Counted from the first letter of the stretch, positions 1 through 7,974 are shown. The stretch is DNA of 43,673 nt from Alphaproteobacteria bacterium (GCA_017481035.1 JAFUQI010000056.1:1-43673), one strand, 5' to 3'. Numbers and translations: made by a program. The notes: a model not told the origin generated them from the sequence alone.

Positions 1-1
1 A

Positions 2-76
2 GGAGGATCTTATAGATCTTCTAAACCTATAGGTATTAAGGTTATTAATAAAGGAGGTAAGATAGTGTTTAAGTAA
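2..76 (+). CDS. C-terminal end of an unidentified protein (partial)
   Basis: An open frame enters from the left edge and ends with TAA at 74-76, giving 24 residues rich in Gly, Ser, Lys and Ile and ending in GGKIVFK. A good terminator hairpin follows six bases later, which supports a real gene end. Too little is visible to name a family. The start lies outside the window. Confidence 0.4.
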   Translation, partial: GGSYRSSKPIGIKVINKGGKIVFK

Positions 77-81
77 GAGGG

Positions 82-105
82 AGCCTATCTATAGGCTTTC
101 TTTTG
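82..105 (+). terminator. Rho-independent terminator
   Basis: AGCCTA at 82-87 pairs with TAGGCT at 92-97 around a four-base loop, followed by TTCTTTT. It lies just after the partial gene ending at 76 and separates it from the ATP synthase operon. Confidence 0.6.
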
Positions 106-127
106 TGTGTTGGGGTGTTGTTGGAGG

Positions 128-190
128 GGGGGAGCTTACGAAGTGAAGGTGGTTAGGTTAAACTGTTGATATGTTAGGCTAGTGATGTCT
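128..190 (+). repeat. Diverged copy of the tail of the dispersed repeat family
   Basis: The stretch beginning GTGAAGGTGG and running through GATATGTTAGGCTAGTGATGTC resembles 3014-3066 and, on the other strand, 7063-7110. It looks like an old copy of the outer part of the intergenic element found at 2735-3066. No hairpin core is present here. Confidence 0.45.
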
Positions 191-235
191 GTTGGCTTTA
201 CTATATGTAAGTATGCGTATAATTTAAGGGCTGTT

Positions 236-264
236 TTTACTTTTTGTTTTTTTTGTGATATACT
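236..264 (+). promoter_or_regulatory. Probable promoter of the atpB operon
   Basis: A -10 hexamer TATACT (259-264) lies 17 bases after TTTACT (236-241, four matches to TTGACA). Transcription would start near 271, about 30 bases before the preferred atpB start codon. Confidence 0.45.
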
Positions 265-301
265 GGTTTAGTGAGGTGTTGATTTTTTGGATTTTGAAGC
301 G

Positions 302-1048
302 ATGAGCGATCCTATGTCGTCTTTCGTTGTCAAGGAGTTGATCCCGATACATATTGCAGGTATAGATTTGTCAATCACAAATTCTTCGATCTTCATGATT
401 TTTGTGACTTTGTTGATTTGCGTGCTATTTGTTTCTGGGGCTTCTAAGAAAAAATTAATACCATCAAAACTACAGTTAATTATTGAAAAGTCTATATTTT
501 TTATAGGTGGGATTGTAAAAACTAGTGCTGGTCAAAACAGCGTTTTGCTATTTCCTTATATGTTAGCGTTGTTTTTGTTTATTATGTTTGGAAATGTAAT
601 AGGTTTATTTCCTTTTGCGTTTTCATTTACAAGTCAAATAGCGGTTACGATAGGAATGGCGTTAATAGTTTTTATGTCGTCTATCATTATTGGGCTTGTA
701 AAGCAAGGAAAGCATTATTTTCGACATTTTTGCCCCGAAGGAATTCCTGGATATTTAGCTCCATTTTTTGTTGTTGTTGAGCTTTTGTCTTTTATGTTTC
801 GACCAATAAGTCTTGGAATAAGACTCTTTGCAAATATGGTTGCTGGGCATATAATGATAGATGTTATAGCTGGTTTTGCAGCATCTATGGCAGGCATTGC
901 AGCGTTATCGGTATGTTCTGTCATACCAGTTACTGTAAACATATTATTAAATTGTTTTAAGGTAGTTGTGTGTGTTTTGCAGGCATACGTATTTGTAGTT
1001 TTATCTTGCATGTATTTATCTGAATCTTTTGCAGATTCAAATCATTGA
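302..1048 (+). CDS. atpB: ATP synthase F0 subunit a
   Basis: Subunit a forms the proton half-channels that face the c-ring in the inner membrane. The protein (248 residues from this start) is strongly hydrophobic with five to six membrane segments and carries the family signature in the region RPISLGIRLFANMVAGH, which includes the essential Arg and the Asn-Met-Ala segment of helix 4, then a C-terminal helix with LQAYVFVVLS. A TTG at 287 is in frame and has a GTGAGG-like site upstream, but ATG 302 gives MSDPMSSFVVKEL, which matches the usual alphaproteobacterial N-terminus, so I prefer it. It is first in the operon atpB-atpE-atpF'-atpF. No atpI precedes it and F1 genes are absent here, as is normal for alphaproteobacteria, which split F0 and F1. 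Confidence 0.95.
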   Translation: MSDPMSSFVVKELIPIHIAGIDLSITNSSIFMIFVTLLICVLFVSGASKKKLIPSKLQLIIEKSIFFIGGIVKTSAGQNSVLLFPYMLALFLFIMFGNVIGLFPFAFSFTSQIAVTIGMALIVFMSSIIIGLVKQGKHYFRHFCPEGIPGYLAPFFVVVELLSFMFRPISLGIRLFANMVAGHIMIDVIAGFAASMAGIAALSVCSVIPVTVNILLNCFKVVVCVLQAYVFVVLSCMYLSESFADSNH

Positions 1049-1062
1049 AAGGAGAAGAAAAA

Positions 1063-1290
1063 ATGGAAGCTAGTGCAGCGAAGTTGATAGGTGCCGGTAT
1101 TGCTGTTATCGCGCTTTTTGGTGTCGGTATAGGTCTTGGGAACCTTTTTTCATCGTTAATAAAATCGATAGCTAGAAACCCTTCAGCTAAGAATGATCTT
1201 GTATCAACAGGAATGTTGTGTTTTGCTTTGCTTGAGTCTATTGCTCTGTTAGCATTCGTTGTTGCTATGATAATTCTTTTTACGGCATAG
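1063..1290 (+). CDS. atpE: ATP synthase F0 subunit c
   Basis: Subunit c is the proton-carrying ring protein of F0. The 75-residue protein has two membrane helices joined by the polar loop with Arg38-Asn39-Pro40, and the proton-binding acidic residue is Glu58 in helix 2 (context CFALLESIALLAF). The chosen ATG at 1063 has a good AAAGGAG site at 1048-1054; an in-frame TTG at 1045 would overlap atpB but would place that site inside the gene. It lies 14 bases after atpB and four bases before the next gene. Confidence 0.95.
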   Translation: MEASAAKLIGAGIAVIALFGVGIGLGNLFSSLIKSIARNPSAKNDLVSTGMLCFALLESIALLAFVVAMIILFTA

Positions 1291-1293
1291 AAA

Positions 1294-1737
1294 ATGTTAC
1301 CGCAGCTTGATAGTTCAACTTATTTATCGCAGTTTTTCTGGTTGATTGTTTGCTTGTTTGTTCTTGTTTTTGTTTTAAAGAAATATTGTCTTCCAGCAAT
1401 AAATGACACAATTGCAAATCGTGAAAAAATGATATCTAATTATAAACACGATATTGACAATTTGGAATCTGATATAAAAAACATAGAAACTGAATTACGC
1501 AATATAAAAACTGAAAAATTATTAAAGATTAATAGGATAATTAAGGCTGCCGTTGATAAGTCTGATAATGCTGTTGCTGAACAGATTGAGCAAATCAATA
1601 AGGAAAATGAAATGATTGTTGGATCTGTAAGGCGTCGTTTAAAGAACGAACTTAAGAGCTTGAGCACTACATTTGAAATGCAACTCGATATCGCAGCTAA
1701 CAATATATTTGAAACTTTGTTTATGAGGGTGAAATGA
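1294..1737 (+). CDS. atpF': ATP synthase F0 subunit b'
   Basis: One of the two peripheral-stalk proteins that hold F1 to F0. The protein (147 residues) has one N-terminal membrane helix (about residues 12-30, FFWLIVCLFVLVFVL) followed by a charged helix typical of the stalk. The start MLPQLDSSTYLSQFFW is characteristic of the b' type found in alphaproteobacteria and cyanobacteria, where a second b-like gene lies before atpF. It begins three bases after the atpE stop and its own stop overlaps the next start (ATGA at 1734-1737), so the pair is translationally coupled. Confidence 0.9.
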   Translation: MLPQLDSSTYLSQFFWLIVCLFVLVFVLKKYCLPAINDTIANREKMISNYKHDIDNLESDIKNIETELRNIKTEKLLKINRIIKAAVDKSDNAVAEQIEQINKENEMIVGSVRRRLKNELKSLSTTFEMQLDIAANNIFETLFMRVK

Positions 1738-2255
1738 ATATTTTTTACGATATTCATACATACTTAATTATAAGCTTTGTTGGTATGTTGTTTCTTTTGT
1801 TCAAACTTGTTTCGAAGAAAGTTAATTCATTTATATCAAAAGAAATAGTTGATATAGAACGTAGGTTCAATGATCTTAGAGAGCGCAAACAGCAGTTGGA
1901 ACAAGAGCTTTCAGATATCAAACAAAATATATATAAAGAACAAAATATTGCAATCGACAATATAAAGGAAGCAGAGCAAAAATCAAAAGATATTTCTGAT
2001 CAAACAATTTTAACAATATCAAGGATTATAGAAGAGAAAAATCAAGAGCAGCAAATCGCAATCCAAAAGATATATAACGAGTTATCGGTTGAGTTGCAGC
2101 GAAAGCTGGTTGATGAAGTTATAAAGAAGGTTGTTTCAAAGATTAAACTTTCAAGTGGAATTTATAGGGAATTGCATAATAATGCGATAGCAAGCTCTTT
2201 AGATATGTTGAATTCTTTGGCAGATGATGATGCTTTAAATAAAGAGAAAAATTAA
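1734..2255 (+). CDS. atpF: ATP synthase F0 subunit b
   Basis: The second peripheral-stalk subunit, 173 residues. A short N-terminal membrane helix (about residues 9-25) is followed by a long, highly charged coiled coil (about 30-150) rich in Glu, Lys and Gln that would pair with b'. Sequence identity to the family is weak outside this architecture, as is usual for subunit b, so the call rests on structure plus position directly after b' with a four-base start-stop overlap. It is the last gene of the operon; a terminator hairpin lies at 2402-2426. Confidence 0.88.
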   Translation: MNIFYDIHTYLIISFVGMLFLLFKLVSKKVNSFISKEIVDIERRFNDLRERKQQLEQELSDIKQNIYKEQNIAIDNIKEAEQKSKDISDQTILTISRIIEEKNQEQQIAIQKIYNELSVELQRKLVDEVIKKVVSKIKLSSGIYRELHNNAIASSLDMLNSLADDDALNKEKN

Positions 2256-2401
2256 GAGATTTATTAAAATGATTTGATCAACTAATTAACTTTAAAATCA
2301 AAAATACATCGATAAATAAAGTGTTATAGTAAGTTTATGTGGCGTTAAGATCGATTGTTATATTGTCAAAATATTGAATCCTATTTGGTCTCTGATTTAT
2401 G

Positions 2402-2426
2402 TTGCTATTCTGTAGCAATCTTTTTT
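2402..2426 (+). terminator. Rho-independent terminator of the ATP synthase operon
   Basis: TTGCTA (2402-2407) pairs with TAGCAA (2413-2418) around a five-base loop and is followed by TCTTTTTT. It lies about 150 bases after atpF on the same strand. Confidence 0.55.
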
Positions 2427-2734
2427 GGAGCGCATTTTCTTTCTGTTGTGATGCATATATATGATGTTATACGATGTTAGGAATGAAATGGTGTTACTGT
2501 TTTGCTTTCAAAAGACTAGTGGTGTGGATGATGGTTACTTATATATTGTTGCTGTAACTGTGAGATATCTGCAATATTGCAATTATGTATAAACAATATT
2601 AAATCCAGTATTTTTAGGGGTAATATTTGATGTGTGCTAGTATATGGAAGCGCCACTCGCCATTCATGTCGCTTGCTTATGTGAAATGCAATACCGATAT
2701 TAAATCGACATCTACGATACTGCTATTTCTTGGA
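2427..2734. other. Intergenic stretch without a recognisable gene
   Basis: No convincing coding frame on either strand. Near the right end (2655-2690) there is a short stretch ending CTTATGTGAAATGC that resembles 7432-7450 inside another repeat-filled gap, so this is probably repeat debris next to the hairpin element. Confidence 0.4.
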
Positions 2735-3066
2735 CGCAATTGATAATATCAATTGCGAACTATCAATATGATTGCTATATATATTTCAAAAAGGCTGTTC
2801 GCATTATATAAATGAAGCTTCACTATATGTCAAGGTTCACTTACGTTCTCCACCTTGACATAAGTTCTCTTCATTTATATTTCTTTCTTCGAACCTTTTT
2901 TCAAAAAAAATATAGTAGTAGTATTATGGTTGCTTATATGTATGTGATAAAGTGTTTTGTATATATGTTGCTTATAGTTAGTTGTTGTTAGTCGCCACTG
3001 GTTCACCTAACGGTGAAGGTGGCTTAGATTAGTGGAAGATACGTTAAGTTGGTGATGTCGCTTGGA
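2735..3066 (+). repeat. Dispersed hairpin element, copy A
   Basis: The module starts with a perfect palindrome (CGCAATTGAT, three bases, ATCAATTGCG; 2735-2757). Its 141-base core (2775-2915) folds on itself end to end: the ends CTATATATATTTCAAAAAGG and, reverse-complemented, CTATATTTTTTTTGAAAAAAGG; then TATAAATGAAG with CTTCATTTATA; then an 11-bp stem (TATGTCAAGGT with ACCTTGACATA) at the tip. A tail to about 3066 includes a small TTCACC/GGTGAA hairpin at 3002-3016. A near-identical inverted copy lies at 7063-7389 and a related core at 42363-42503. It carries no coding capacity, so it resembles a miniature inverted-repeat element. Confidence 0.75.
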
Positions 3067-3164
3067 GCTATCTGCTATTTTGGTTGCGGTTGTGTATGTC
3101 GCGTTGTGACGAGCGGCAAATTTTATGTTTATTTTATGCGTGTTTGTTATAAGGCTGATGTACC

Positions 3165-3262
3165 AATAAGCATGTGGTTTGAGTTGCACGGGGTGGTATT
3201 TGTTTAAATATCGACTTATGCTGATACATATTAAACATTAAGTTTACGTAAAGTGATATATT
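3165..3262 (+). repeat. Intergenic repeat, member 1 of a pair with 38903-39000
   Basis: Starts with AATAAGCATGTGG and ends with ATTAAACATTAAG, TTTACGTAAAG and TGATATAT. The same order of blocks recurs in the same orientation at 38903-39000 with clear divergence in between. No gene lies in it. Small open frames on the minus strand across this stretch have no start site or family signature. Confidence 0.45.
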
Positions 3263-3395
3263 TGTCGGTTTGCACTTAGGCATTTGACAAGCATATATAC
3301 GTAATACAACAATTGCATATGTTGTATACGATAGATGTATCCTACCTTCGTTGGTATAATTATGCAACTTTTACAGTAAACATCTTGATGCAGTT

Positions 3396-3653
3396 TTATT
3401 TGTCTTTATTTTGAGAGTTTCTTATTGCCAGTTCAACTATTCTTGAATTAATTTTTCCTATTTTCCAGTTATTTATTAGATTTTTTGTTGTTTCTTTGTC
3501 GATTTTTTGTGTTTTCCATTCATTATTGTTTTTTTGTGAGTTGATATCACATGTTTTGCATTTGAATTTTATTTTTTGATCGAATGGTAAATTTTCTCCA
3601 AAAGCACTTAATGTAAAAGCAAATAGATAGATATATGGTGTAAAATTTTTCAC
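3396..3653 (-). CDS. Small secreted protein of unknown function
   Basis: I do not recognise this protein (85 residues). The N-terminus is a plausible signal peptide (MKNFTPYIYLFAFTLSAFG, cleavage before Glu-Asn) and the mature part is short, basic and hydrophilic with a CKTC pair near residues 32-35. The start is GTG at 3653 with no clear ribosome binding site, which keeps the confidence moderate. It stands alone on the minus strand, pointing away from pfkA. It could be a small envelope protein or a disulfide-linked secreted peptide, or a chance frame. Confidence 0.45.
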   Translation of the reverse strand: MKNFTPYIYLFAFTLSAFGENLPFDQKIKFKCKTCDINSQKNNNEWKTQKIDKETTKNLINNWKIGKINSRIVELAIRNSQNKDK

Positions 3654-3736
3654 AAAAAAATATTCAATTTATTTGCGCTATTTATTATATTTTATACGAA
3701 AAAGATTAATTTTCCGTTAACGCAGAAGCGCAAAAC

Positions 3737-3766
3737 TTGTGTAGTTAGTTAATAATATGTTAAAAT
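3737..3766 (+). promoter_or_regulatory. Possible promoter of the pfkA operon
   Basis: TTGTGT (3737-3742) and TAAAAT (3761-3766) are 18 bases apart, 38 bases before the pfkA start. Both hexamers are weak matches, so this is tentative. Confidence 0.3.
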
Positions 3767-3803
3767 ATAAGAGGATTGGTGTCTTTTTATATGGCGTAGC
3801 CTT

Positions 3804-4889
3804 ATGAGTAAAATTGGAATATTAACAACTGGAGGAGATTGCTCTGGTTTAAATTCTGTTATAAGGGCAGCTTATATTAGATCAAAAATACTTGGATGTG
3901 AACTTATTGGAATAAGGCGTGGAATTCAAGGATTGGAACATGAGACACTAGATAGTATAAAGTTGAACGATACATTATGTGATTATTCGTTGCTTGGTCG
4001 TAGCGGTAGTATTCTTTTATCCAATACAAAATGGATGAAGGCGTCCATTGACAAAGGTAAAAGTTTGGACGATATCAAAAAACAAATCTACGAAGGTTAC
4101 AAAGAACTTGAGCTGAATGGTTTGATTTGCGTTGGTGGCGATGGTAGCATCAAACTTATCAATGAGTTGCTAGTCGATAACGAAGATATAAATGTAGTCG
4201 TTGTTCCCAAAACAATAGATAACGATGTGAACTATACATCCAGCAGCATTGGTTTTAATACTGTTGTTGAAAACGTTGTCCATCAGATTGATTGCGCTCG
4301 ATCAACTGCAATGAGTCATGAAAGGACCATGATAGTTGAGGTTATGGGAAGAGGGGCTGGTTTTATAGCTATGTATGCTGGCACGGCTTCTGGTGCAGAT
4401 GTTATCCTTATCCCAGAAATCAAATATAATACTGAAAACCTTATCTCCAAAGTAAAAAGTTGTATGCATCAAAATGGACACTGTATAGTTGTTGTTTCGG
4501 AATCCGTCGAGTCAGACGATTTTACACATTTGGAAAAATTTGTGGATGGTGTTTTGAAGTATACACATCTTGAATATAAAGGTATATCGCATCATTTTAA
4601 GAAGCTATTCAAAGATCATGGAATTGAAACAAGGTCAGTCGTTCTTGGACATACTCAAAGAGGAGGCGATACAACAGCTAATGATCGAATAATAGGATCT
4701 ATGTTCGGCGTTGAAGCTGTAAACTTGCTGTGTCGTGGAGAGTCAGGAAAATTGCTGTGTTATAACTGCGGAAAAATAAATGTTGAAAATATTTCAGAGG
4801 TGTGTCATTCTATAAATAGATCGCTTCCAGCCGATGATCCAGTGCTGTTGACAGCCCGTGATATGTGGGTATATATCGGTGAGGTATAG
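3804..4889 (+). CDS. pfkA: 6-phosphofructokinase (PfkA family)
   Basis: Phosphorylates fructose 6-phosphate in glycolysis. The 361-residue protein shows the phosphoryl-donor loop GGDCSG (10-15), GGDGS (111-115), the catalytic PKTIDND (135-141) and MGRGAGFIA (181-189). Two positions that help to separate donors disagree: the residue after GGD is Gly, as in ATP enzymes, while the residue before TIDND is Lys, as in many pyrophosphate-dependent or group III enzymes (E. coli has Gly there). The donor therefore cannot be fixed from sequence alone. No strong ribosome binding site is visible before ATG 3804. The next gene overlaps its 3' end. It shares its neighbourhood with an SH3 protein and RNase J rather than other glycolytic genes; gpmI is 4.5 kb away. 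Confidence 0.9.
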   Translation: MSKIGILTTGGDCSGLNSVIRAAYIRSKILGCELIGIRRGIQGLEHETLDSIKLNDTLCDYSLLGRSGSILLSNTKWMKASIDKGKSLDDIKKQIYEGYKELELNGLICVGGDGSIKLINELLVDNEDINVVVVPKTIDNDVNYTSSSIGFNTVVENVVHQIDCARSTAMSHERTMIVEVMGRGAGFIAMYAGTASGADVILIPEIKYNTENLISKVKSCMHQNGHCIVVVSESVESDDFTHLEKFVDGVLKYTHLEYKGISHHFKKLFKDHGIETRSVVLGHTQRGGDTTANDRIIGSMFGVEAVNLLCRGESGKLLCYNCGKINVENISEVCHSINRSLPADDPVLLTARDMWVYIGEV

Positions 4890-5379
4890 TTGGCGTTTAG
4901 CCATACTTTCTTTTTGTTTTATTGAGATATGTGATTTACAGGCCAAGATCAATAGTGGTTATTGTGAACCGTATTACGTTTCAATAAAATCATCTAGAGC
5001 AAACTCACACGTAGGTCCTGGCAAGAACTATAAAATTATTTATACTTATGTGCAAAAAGGAACACCTTTGCTTGTGACAGCAAAATATGATCATTGGCGG
5101 AAAATCAAGGATCCAAATGGAGATGAATCGTGGATCCATAAAAGTCAGTTGTCATCAAAGCGATATGTAATGACGTTGAGCGAAGAAGATTTGCCAATCA
5201 CGAAAAACACAGGAGAATCAGAAGAAGCTCTTGCATATGTCAAAAAAAATGTTGCGATGAGGCTGGAAGATATAAAAGGAAACTGGTGTAATGTTTCCGT
5301 AGATTTTCAAAATAAGAATTTCAAAGGATGGGTTCGAAGAGATAAGTTATTTGGAATTTTTAAAAATGAAACAAGGTAA
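4879..5379 (+). CDS. Secreted SH3-domain protein (bacterial SH3_4 type)
   Basis: An exported protein with two bacterial SH3-like repeats, a family common in alphaproteobacteria and thought to bind cell-wall material. From GTG 4879 it has 166 residues: an N-terminal signal sequence (about 1-22), then the first SH3 region with the signature SSRANSHVGPG, a WRKIKDPNGDESWIH segment and a second, more diverged repeat ending GWVRRDKLFG. A longer form starting at GTG 4858 is possible; I choose 4879 because it leaves a short basic N-terminus ahead of the hydrophobic stretch. The gene overlaps pfkA by 11 bases and precedes rnj by 20, so the three are likely one transcript. Function in the cell is inferred from the domain only. 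Confidence 0.8.
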   Translation: MRYSWRLAILSFCFIEICDLQAKINSGYCEPYYVSIKSSRANSHVGPGKNYKIIYTYVQKGTPLLVTAKYDHWRKIKDPNGDESWIHKSQLSSKRYVMTLSEEDLPITKNTGESEEALAYVKKNVAMRLEDIKGNWCNVSVDFQNKNFKGWVRRDKLFGIFKNETR

Positions 5380-5399
5380 ATTAAAAAAGGAAGACTAAT

Positions 5400-7052
5400 A
5401 TGAATATGAAAGATAAATTATTAATAGCACCGCTTGGAGGGCTTGAACAGATTGGTGCAAATTGTACAATGATAGGCTGTAATGATGAATGGATTATGGT
5501 TGATCTCGGCATTGCATTTTATGACAAATTAGGTATTGAAATTCTTACTCCAGATATTTCTTTTCCAGAGTCTATTAAGAAAAAAATAAAAGGATTATTT
5601 GTAACCCATGCGCATGAAGATCACATAGGGGCGATTCCTTATCTTTGGCAGCGTTTAAGATGTCCTATATATTTAACAGAATTTCCTGCGGCAGTTCTTC
5701 GTCAAAAGCTCGAGGACTATTCTTGGGGCGATGAAGTGGAAATTCATGTCGTAAATCAACGTGATAAAGTGCAGGTTGGAGGGATTGAGGTTGAATATGT
5801 TTCATTGGCTCACTCTATTCTTGGAGCTTGCGGATTATATATAAAAACCCAAAAAGGCAATATATTCCATACAGGTGACTGGAAAGTTGACGAACAACCA
5901 CTGCTAGGAGATTTGATCGATTATGATAGGTTAAACGAAATAGGTCATGAAGGTGTGGATTGCCTGCTTTGTGATTCAACAAATGTATTGGTTGAAGACG
6001 AGATCGGTTCTGAATCTGATGTTCGTGAAGCTCTTGAAGGATTAATTTCCAAGTATAGTCACAAGCGCGTTACAGTAACTTGTTTTGCCTCAAATGTTGC
6101 ACGTATCGAGACAATATTCAATGTTGCAAGAAAGACTGGAAGAAAGGTTGCGATTATTGGCAAGTCTATGAGAAAGATGCTTAACGCAGTTTCTGAGACA
6201 AAATATTTTACAAACAAGTTTAAAGAGAATGTAAATTTAATCCTTGATGACGAAGCTGCTGCAGATATGCCTCCAGAGAAGGTTTTGCTAATATGCACAG
6301 GATCTCAGGGAGAAAATAGATCTGCACTTGCAAGACTTGCAAAAGGTGAAAATAGGGTAATAAAACTTGGAAAAAATGATGTCGTTATATTCTCATCGAA
6401 AGTAATTCCTGGCAATGAGCTTGAAATAAGAAGTGTACAAAATATGTTAACCAAAAAGGAGGTTGAGATTATAACGACAGAAAATGAATCAGGTATTCAC
6501 GTTTCTGGACATCCAAACAAAGATGCTCTTAAAAAGATGTATAAATGGTTAAATCCTCGATCACTTATGCCTGTGCATGGAGATCCAAGAATGTTATATG
6601 CTCAACGCGACTTTGCAAAACTTAATGGAATAAATGAGGTTTTAATTCCGGAGTCAGGAGACGTTATAAGTGTAACTGATGGTCAGCTTGAAAAGGTTGC
6701 TCATCAAGATATAGTGTTTAATGCAATCGATGGCACTGATTTAATTCCGATAGATTCTATGTCTATTCAGCAAAGAACGATGATGTCGTACAATGGATGC
6801 GTTTGTGTGAGCTTTTTGTTGGAGAAAGGAAGGCTTAAAAATACACCAGAGATCTCGATATTAGGAATACATATAGATGATTCTAATATTAAGAAGTTGA
6901 AGCATATGATATCGAAAAATATATCGTCCGAAATAAACAAAGGGGCAGATTCTCTTAGCACATTAAAGAAAAATTGCGAAATTAATATAAGAAGACTTAT
7001 TATTCGCCATTTCGAGAAGAAGCCTATAGTTGTTATCCATATTTTAGATTAA
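5400..7052 (+). CDS. rnj: Ribonuclease J
   Basis: A metallo-beta-lactamase/beta-CASP nuclease that matures and degrades RNA by 5'-to-3' exo- and endonuclease action. The 550-residue length is normal. The zinc motif HAHEDH is at residues 70-75, followed by the metal His in LAHSILGACG and the HTGDWK segment; the beta-CASP part contains CTGSQGE and the conserved SGHPNKDALKKM and MPVHGDPRML motifs. The weakly conserved C-terminal domain fills the last 100 residues. The ATG at 5400 follows a good AAGGAAG site. It ends the pfkA-SH3-rnj transcript, and a hairpin repeat begins 11 bases after its stop, which may define the 3' end of the mRNA. Confidence 0.95.
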   Translation: MNMKDKLLIAPLGGLEQIGANCTMIGCNDEWIMVDLGIAFYDKLGIEILTPDISFPESIKKKIKGLFVTHAHEDHIGAIPYLWQRLRCPIYLTEFPAAVLRQKLEDYSWGDEVEIHVVNQRDKVQVGGIEVEYVSLAHSILGACGLYIKTQKGNIFHTGDWKVDEQPLLGDLIDYDRLNEIGHEGVDCLLCDSTNVLVEDEIGSESDVREALEGLISKYSHKRVTVTCFASNVARIETIFNVARKTGRKVAIIGKSMRKMLNAVSETKYFTNKFKENVNLILDDEAAADMPPEKVLLICTGSQGENRSALARLAKGENRVIKLGKNDVVIFSSKVIPGNELEIRSVQNMLTKKEVEIITTENESGIHVSGHPNKDALKKMYKWLNPRSLMPVHGDPRMLYAQRDFAKLNGINEVLIPESGDVISVTDGQLEKVAHQDIVFNAIDGTDLIPIDSMSIQQRTMMSYNGCVCVSFLLEKGRLKNTPEISILGIHIDDSNIKKLKHMISKNISSEINKGADSLSTLKKNCEINIRRLIIRHFEKKPIVVIHILD

Positions 7053-7062
7053 ACAAATATCT

Positions 7063-7389
7063 TTGCAATTGATATCTAACATATCAACAACAAAATCTAA
7101 GCCACCTTCACCGTTAGGTGAACCAGTGGCGGTCGTAGTACGACAACCATACTACAGCAACTATATAAGACTACTATATTTTTTTGAAAAAAGGTTCGAA
7201 GAAAGAAATATAAATGAAGAGAACTTATGTCAAGGTGGAGAACGTAAGTGAACCTTGACATATAGTGAAGCTTCATTGATATAATGCGAACAGCCTTTTT
7301 GAAAATATATAGTAATCATATTGAGAGTTCACAATTGATATTATCAATTGCGTCTAAGTAATAATGATGACATTAGCAAGCATCATAAT
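7063..7389 (-). repeat. Dispersed hairpin element, copy B (inverted relative to copy A)
   Basis: Reverse complement of the element at 2735-3066. The hairpin core is 7174-7312 and matches copy A almost base for base, including the AAGGTGGAGAACGTAAGTG tip; the tail hairpin (7101-7117) and the AATTGATATTATCAATT palindrome (7330-7352) are also kept. The segment between core and tail is diverged. Beyond the palindrome it carries CATTAGCAAGCATCA (7370-7384), which recurs inverted next to copy C. With copy A it brackets the pfkA-SH3-rnj group in inverted orientation. Confidence 0.75.
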
Positions 7390-7402
7390 AACAATATATT
7401 AA

Positions 7403-7440
7403 AGCAGGCTGCTGGAATGGCGCGGGGCGCCGCCTGCTTA
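7403..7440 (+). repeat. GC-rich hairpin in repeat DNA
   Basis: AAGCAGGC (about 7402) pairs with GCCTGCTT (about 7431-7438), with an inner GGCGC/GCGCC stem. It is much richer in G and C than the surroundings and sits at the start of the second repeat family. Confidence 0.5.
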
Positions 7441-7527
7441 TGCGAAATGCAGTAACTAGCATTATATATGCTTCCTTAATCTAACGGACACATTATGGCA
7501 ATTTAAGCCTTTTTGAAATATATATAG
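7426..7527 (+). repeat. Second repeat family, copy 1
   Basis: Direct repeat of 7877-7974. Shared blocks in the same order are GGCGCC, CTGCTTATG, GCTTCCTTAAT, ATGGCAA and CTTTTTGAAATAT followed by ATAG. The last block equals one end of the hairpin element (reverse complement of its left end), so the two families share a terminus. Confidence 0.6.
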
Positions 7528-7541
7528 ATATATTGACAGTT

Positions 7542-7564
7542 CGCAATTGATATTATCAATTGCG
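7542..7564. repeat. Palindrome shared with the hairpin elements
   Basis: CGCAATTGAT, three bases, ATCAATTGCG. The third copy in the window of the palindrome that borders elements A and B; here it is attached to a half-element (7507-7527) with no matching second arm. Confidence 0.65.
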
Positions 7565-7572
7565 ACCAATAT

Positions 7573-7610
7573 GTGGCGGAGCCATGATATGAATATCCTG
7601 GCTCCGCCAC
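7573..7610. repeat. Strong 12-bp hairpin
   Basis: GTGGCGGAGCCA (7573-7584) and TGGCTCCGCCAC (7599-7610) pair perfectly around a 14-base loop. It has no U-run on either strand and lies in repeat DNA far from a gene end, so I read it as part of a mobile or decayed element and not as a terminator. Confidence 0.55.
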
Positions 7611-7876
7611 TACAATAGGAAACTGTAGAATACTCACAAATTTCGTAGTATCTCAAATGAAACAAGCCAACCATCCCCATATTAAGCCGGCACCGTCCAG
7701 CGCTATTTTCTGCGGCCGTCTTATGAGTAAAGAAGTATCCTATAACGTTTTATTATCATTAAGCATAACATACCGCACACACTAGCAATGCAGGATTACT
7801 CAAGGCAAATAACATAGCCTAGCAACATTAAGCACGTCAAAAAGCAACATATACAATAGCAATCGAAATAGTATGC

Positions 7877-7974
7877 GGCGCCTCATGCCATTTCCACCGA
7901 CTGCTTATGGGCAGTACAATAAGCTTCCTTAATACAACAGTATGGCAACATAATCCTTTTTGAAATATGTATAG
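7877..7974 (+). repeat. Second repeat family, copy 2
   Basis: Diverged direct copy of 7426-7527 with the same block order, again ending with CTTTTTGAAATAT. It ends 48 bases before the rpmJ promoter. No coding sequence is visible between the two copies. Confidence 0.6.

Noticed and set aside
2735-3066. CRISPR array
   Set aside because: The palindromes and hairpins are not regularly spaced with unique spacers; copies lie kilobases apart, and no cas gene is present.
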